The translations under genes were made by a program, and so were the position numbers. DNA of 15,023 nt from assembly GCA_014379925.1 (NCBI GenBank), contig JACMKY010000366.1:1-15023 (forward strand). The letters run 5' to 3'. The stretch is from Cytophagales bacterium (GTDB lineage: Bacteria; Bacteroidota; Bacteroidia; Cytophagales; ES-bin-26). Each line of letters starts with the position of its first letter. The stretch's first letter is position 1. Positions 13,080 through 15,023 of the stretch are shown here, one piece after another. Below the pieces are notes generated by a model that made no database searches, was not told the origin of the DNA, and saw only the letters and a list, made by a program, of their open reading frames with translations.

Positions 13080-14168
13080 CGTGAAAGGGATCCCCGTTTG
13101 GCGGGAGATATCCAGCAGGTCATTCACGACGGGCTGGATGAGGGGAATACCGTGCTGCCGCCGGTGCGTCTCCGCCTCCCGTTCAGGGTCGCCCGGAATG
13201 AGCGGGCCGCGGGTGCCGGGCACGGGCTTGGTTTGGCGGAACGTACGGATCCAGTCGTCAATCTGCCGCTTGAACTCGTTGGTGTCCAAAAAGCCTTCGA
13301 TCTGCATCGCCCCGAAGAAGTGACCAATGCCCTTGCCCACGCTCCGCTCCGGCACGTGCTGGCGCAGGGCGAAAGGCGGCGCGAACGGACCCCAGTTGGC
13401 GCCACTAAGCACGCAGCAGAGAATGTCCACCATCGCCGACAGCGCGTATCCCTTGTGTCCGCCGTGTTCCCGGTCGGAACCCAGCGGCAGCAGGGCTCCC
13501 CCGTTGACCATGTCAGTAGGTTGGGTAGTGGTTTCGCCGCGCTGGTCGATGATCCAGCCCAGGGGAATTTCTTTTTGCTGCCGGATCGCAATCTCGATCT
13601 TGCCGTAGGCCGCCGCACTGGTTGCCAGGTCAATCACGATGGGGGGTTCTTCCAGGCCGGGGAAGGCGATGGCAATGGGATTGGTGCCCAGCATCCGCTC
13701 GGCTCCCCAAAGCGGGGCCACCAGTTTGGTCGTGTTGGTCATGGCCCAGCCGATCAGATTGCGTTCCAGGGCTTTCAGGGGGTAATAGCCCGCAATGCCG
13801 AAGTGGTTGGTGTTGCACACACTCACCCAGCCCGATCCCACGCGCTCCGCTTTTTCCATCGCAATCTCGTTGGCTTTGGGGCCGACCACCAGCCCCAGGC
13901 CGTTGTCGCCGTCTACCGTGGCGGTGCTGGGCGTTTGGCGTACAACGCGGAGGTTGGGCTGGGGGTTGATGCGGCCCAGGGAAAGCATGTCGAAGTAGGT
14001 ATGCAGCCGGGCTACCCCGTGCGAATCGATGCCGCGCAGGTCGCTGACGGCCAGTACATCCGAAGCCAGCCGGGCGTCGGCTTCCGGCACGCCGAAGTGC
14101 ATAAATACCTGCCGGGAGAATTCCCGCAGGTACGCGCTGGGGAAAGTATGGTGGGCGATGTCGGTCAT
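13062..14168 (-). CDS. Malate/L-lactate dehydrogenase family (LDH2/MDH2) oxidoreductase
   Basis: 368 residues from the ATG at 14168 (MTDIAHHTFPSAYLREFSRQ); an ATG at 14201 would add 11 residues and cannot be excluded. Family motifs: DSHGVARL at 48-55 with the expected catalytic His50, NTNHFGIAGYY at 119-129 (His122), GTNPIAIAFP at 161-170, DLATSAAAYGK at 180-190 and HGGHKGYALSAMVDIL at 235-250. The family has a non-Rossmann NAD(P)H fold and reduces 2-keto acids: malate, lactate and ureidoglycolate dehydrogenases and 2,3-diketo-L-gulonate reductase (YiaK). The exact substrate is open; sugar-acid work would fit the neighbours. The last codons (T-T-D-D-R-stop) lie in the 13065-13080 repeat sequence, so the natural C-terminus may have been replaced. 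It is convergent with the symporter gene and divergent from the M1 peptidase. Confidence 0.9.
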   Translation of the reverse strand: MTDIAHHTFPSAYLREFSRQVFMHFGVPEADARLASDVLAVSDLRGIDSHGVARLHTYFDMLSLGRINPQPNLRVVRQTPSTATVDGDNGLGLVVGPKANEIAMEKAERVGSGWVSVCNTNHFGIAGYYPLKALERNLIGWAMTNTTKLVAPLWGAERMLGTNPIAIAFPGLEEPPIVIDLATSAAAYGKIEIAIRQQKEIPLGWIIDQRGETTTQPTDMVNGGALLPLGSDREHGGHKGYALSAMVDILCCVLSGANWGPFAPPFALRQHVPERSVGKGIGHFFGAMQIEGFLDTNEFKRQIDDWIRTFRQTKPVPGTRGPLIPGDPEREAETHRRQHGIPLIQPVVNDLLDISRQTGIPFTTTDDR

Positions 14169-14438
14169 GGCAAGCGTTTCGTTAGGGGAGAAAAATGGCA
14201 TCCGAGGGGGTCAATATACGGAAAGTACGGTTGGCCCCATTCCGACCGCTCCCTATTTTGATTGACGAAATGCTTCGCGGATTTCCGCCGGGGTTCAAGT
14301 GTTCGCTCAGATCTCCGATGAAATGAAATAGCGCTCGATTCCCCGATTGTCGGTATCTTTCCGTTGGCATTGCCGCGAACGGACTTGGGGCAAGCCCGCC
14401 TCGTTCGACGCCGTATTTAACGCCGCATCCTCCCTCGT

Positions 14439-15023
14439 ATGAAGCCCATTGCCTGCTCTTTCCTTTTGCTGATTGGTCAGTTCGCGTTCGCCCAGACGCC
14501 CGAAACGTTTAGCCGTCAGGATTCGCTGCGGGGGTCGCTCACGCCGCTGCGTACCTGCTACGACGTGACCTATTACGATTTGAACGTGCGGGTAGATCCG
14601 GCCCGGAAACGCATCGAAGGCCACAACGTAATTCATTACCGGGTCGTGGAAGATTTCCGTCGAATGCAGCTGGACCTGTTCGCCAACCTGCGGATCAGTC
14701 GGATTACGCAGGGCAAGCGAATCCTCTCTTTCACGCGCGAAGGCAACGCGGTGTTCGTGGATACGGGCGAATTACAACCGAAGGGCAGCCAGCAATCGGT
14801 CACGGTTCACTACGCGGGCAACCCCCGGCCGGCCGTCAATCCACCCTGGGACGGGGGTTTTTCGTGGAAGAAGGATTCCACCGGCAAGCCCTGGGTCGCC
14901 GTGTCGTGCGAAGGGGTGGGGGCGAGCCTGTGGTGGCCCTGCAAGGATCACCCCTCCGACGAGCCCGACAGCGTACGCATTCGTTGCCAGGTGCCCAGCT
15001 CGCTGACGTGCGTCGCCAACGGA
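14439..15023 (+). CDS. M1-family zinc metallopeptidase, secreted (partial, N-terminal 195 residues)
   Basis: Open from an ATG at 14439 to the right edge. A signal peptide is visible: MKPIACSFLLLIGQFAFAQ, with AFA before Gln19 as likely signal peptidase I site. Then RTCYDVTYYDLNVRVDPARK (about 38-57) begins the N-terminal beta-domain of M1 aminopeptidases, with conserved GHNVIHYRV near 61-69 and SCEGVGASLWWPCKDHPSDEPDS at about 155-177, typical of Bacteroidota M1 enzymes. The catalytic HExxH and GAMEN motifs would lie beyond the edge. These proteins trim peptides in the periplasm or outside the cell. The 270-bp gap to the dehydrogenase has no gene; a -7-like TATCTTTC at 14354-14361 lacks a matching -33. 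Confidence 0.93.
   Translation, partial: MKPIACSFLLLIGQFAFAQTPETFSRQDSLRGSLTPLRTCYDVTYYDLNVRVDPARKRIEGHNVIHYRVVEDFRRMQLDLFANLRISRITQGKRILSFTREGNAVFVDTGELQPKGSQQSVTVHYAGNPRPAVNPPWDGGFSWKKDSTGKPWVAVSCEGVGASLWWPCKDHPSDEPDSVRIRCQVPSSLTCVANG

Larger units (their letters stand above)
12765..13080. repeat. Repeat element with long imperfect terminal inverted repeats
   Basis: A left arm (12765-12805) and a right arm (13007-13080) are inverted copies of each other: 12771-12805 matches the reverse complement of 13017-13051 at 34 of 35 bases, and both arms end outward in GACCAC. Between them lies an AT-rich part (12806-12925), a third copy, and a short GC-rich spacer (12964-13006). The only open frame (12879-13061) translates the repeats themselves and is not a gene. 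No target-site duplication is seen. It resembles a non-autonomous, MITE-like or REP-like element; mobility is inference. The whole gap 12683-13061 holds otherwise only the terminator. Confidence 0.75.

Noticed and set aside
13098..14261. Long plus-strand frame (386 codons) opposite the LDH2/MDH2 gene
   Set aside because: It is the antisense shadow of a gene with clear family motifs and has no motif of its own.
14202..14438. Possible tRNA, because of GGGTTCAAGT at 14291-14300
   Set aside because: The bases on either side do not form a T-stem, acceptor stem or anticodon arm.

Overview
The window looks like chromosomal DNA of a moderately GC-rich member of the Bacteroidota, most likely order Cytophagales (Spirosomataceae or Cytophagaceae type). 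The reasons are the content (a PorT-like outer-membrane barrel, a secreted M1 peptidase of Bacteroidota type, a vSGLT-like Na+/sugar symporter beside xylose isomerase, RhaT), start codons without clear Shine-Dalgarno sequences, and candidate promoters of the Bacteroidota form TTG-N16..20-TAnnTTTG. I see no phage, plasmid, transposase, CRISPR or rRNA/tRNA signature. The taxonomic placement is inference from gene content.

Layout. Minus strand, 1-2075: the amino-terminal 251 residues of a D-2-hydroxyacid dehydrogenase (cut by the left edge) preceded by a RhaT-type sugar/H+ symporter, whose leader carries a six-copy 15-bp tandem repeat. Divergent from it, 2487-3431, is a fused MarR regulator/GNAT acetyltransferase, which converges on radA (3447-4820, minus). 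A structured divergent intergenic region follows, then an outer-membrane barrel gene (5114-5971), a free-standing MetE-C-like methyltransferase (6211-7239) and an UlaG-like metallo-beta-lactamase-fold hydrolase (7303-8157). A ROK-family sugar kinase (8219-9136, minus) diverges across a 429-bp region from xylA (9566-10897) and a vSGLT-type symporter (11012-12682), which ends at a strong intrinsic terminator. Next comes a cluster of long inverted and direct repeats (about 12765-13080) that runs into the 3' end of an LDH2/MDH2-family dehydrogenase (13062-14168, minus). The window closes with the start of an M1 metallopeptidase (14439 onward).

How the genes fit together. The clearest unit is sugar use: the symporter imports an aldose, XylA isomerises it, and the divergent ROK kinase may phosphorylate a sugar of the same route. 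No xylulokinase is seen. RhaT, the D-2-hydroxyacid dehydrogenase, the UlaG-like hydrolase and the LDH2/YiaK-type dehydrogenase would all suit sugar or sugar-acid catabolism, but they are not in one operon and a shared pathway is only a hypothesis. radA, the MarR-GNAT gene and the M1 peptidase look like unrelated housekeeping neighbours.

I find no convincing new multi-gene system. The most unusual material is non-coding: the 12.77-13.08 kb repeat element that forms the end of a coding sequence, the tandem array before rhaT, and the hairpin-rich leader before the barrel gene. Two protein details also stand out: loss of the zinc cysteines in the ROK kinase, and an Ala at a predicted Na+-site serine of the symporter.
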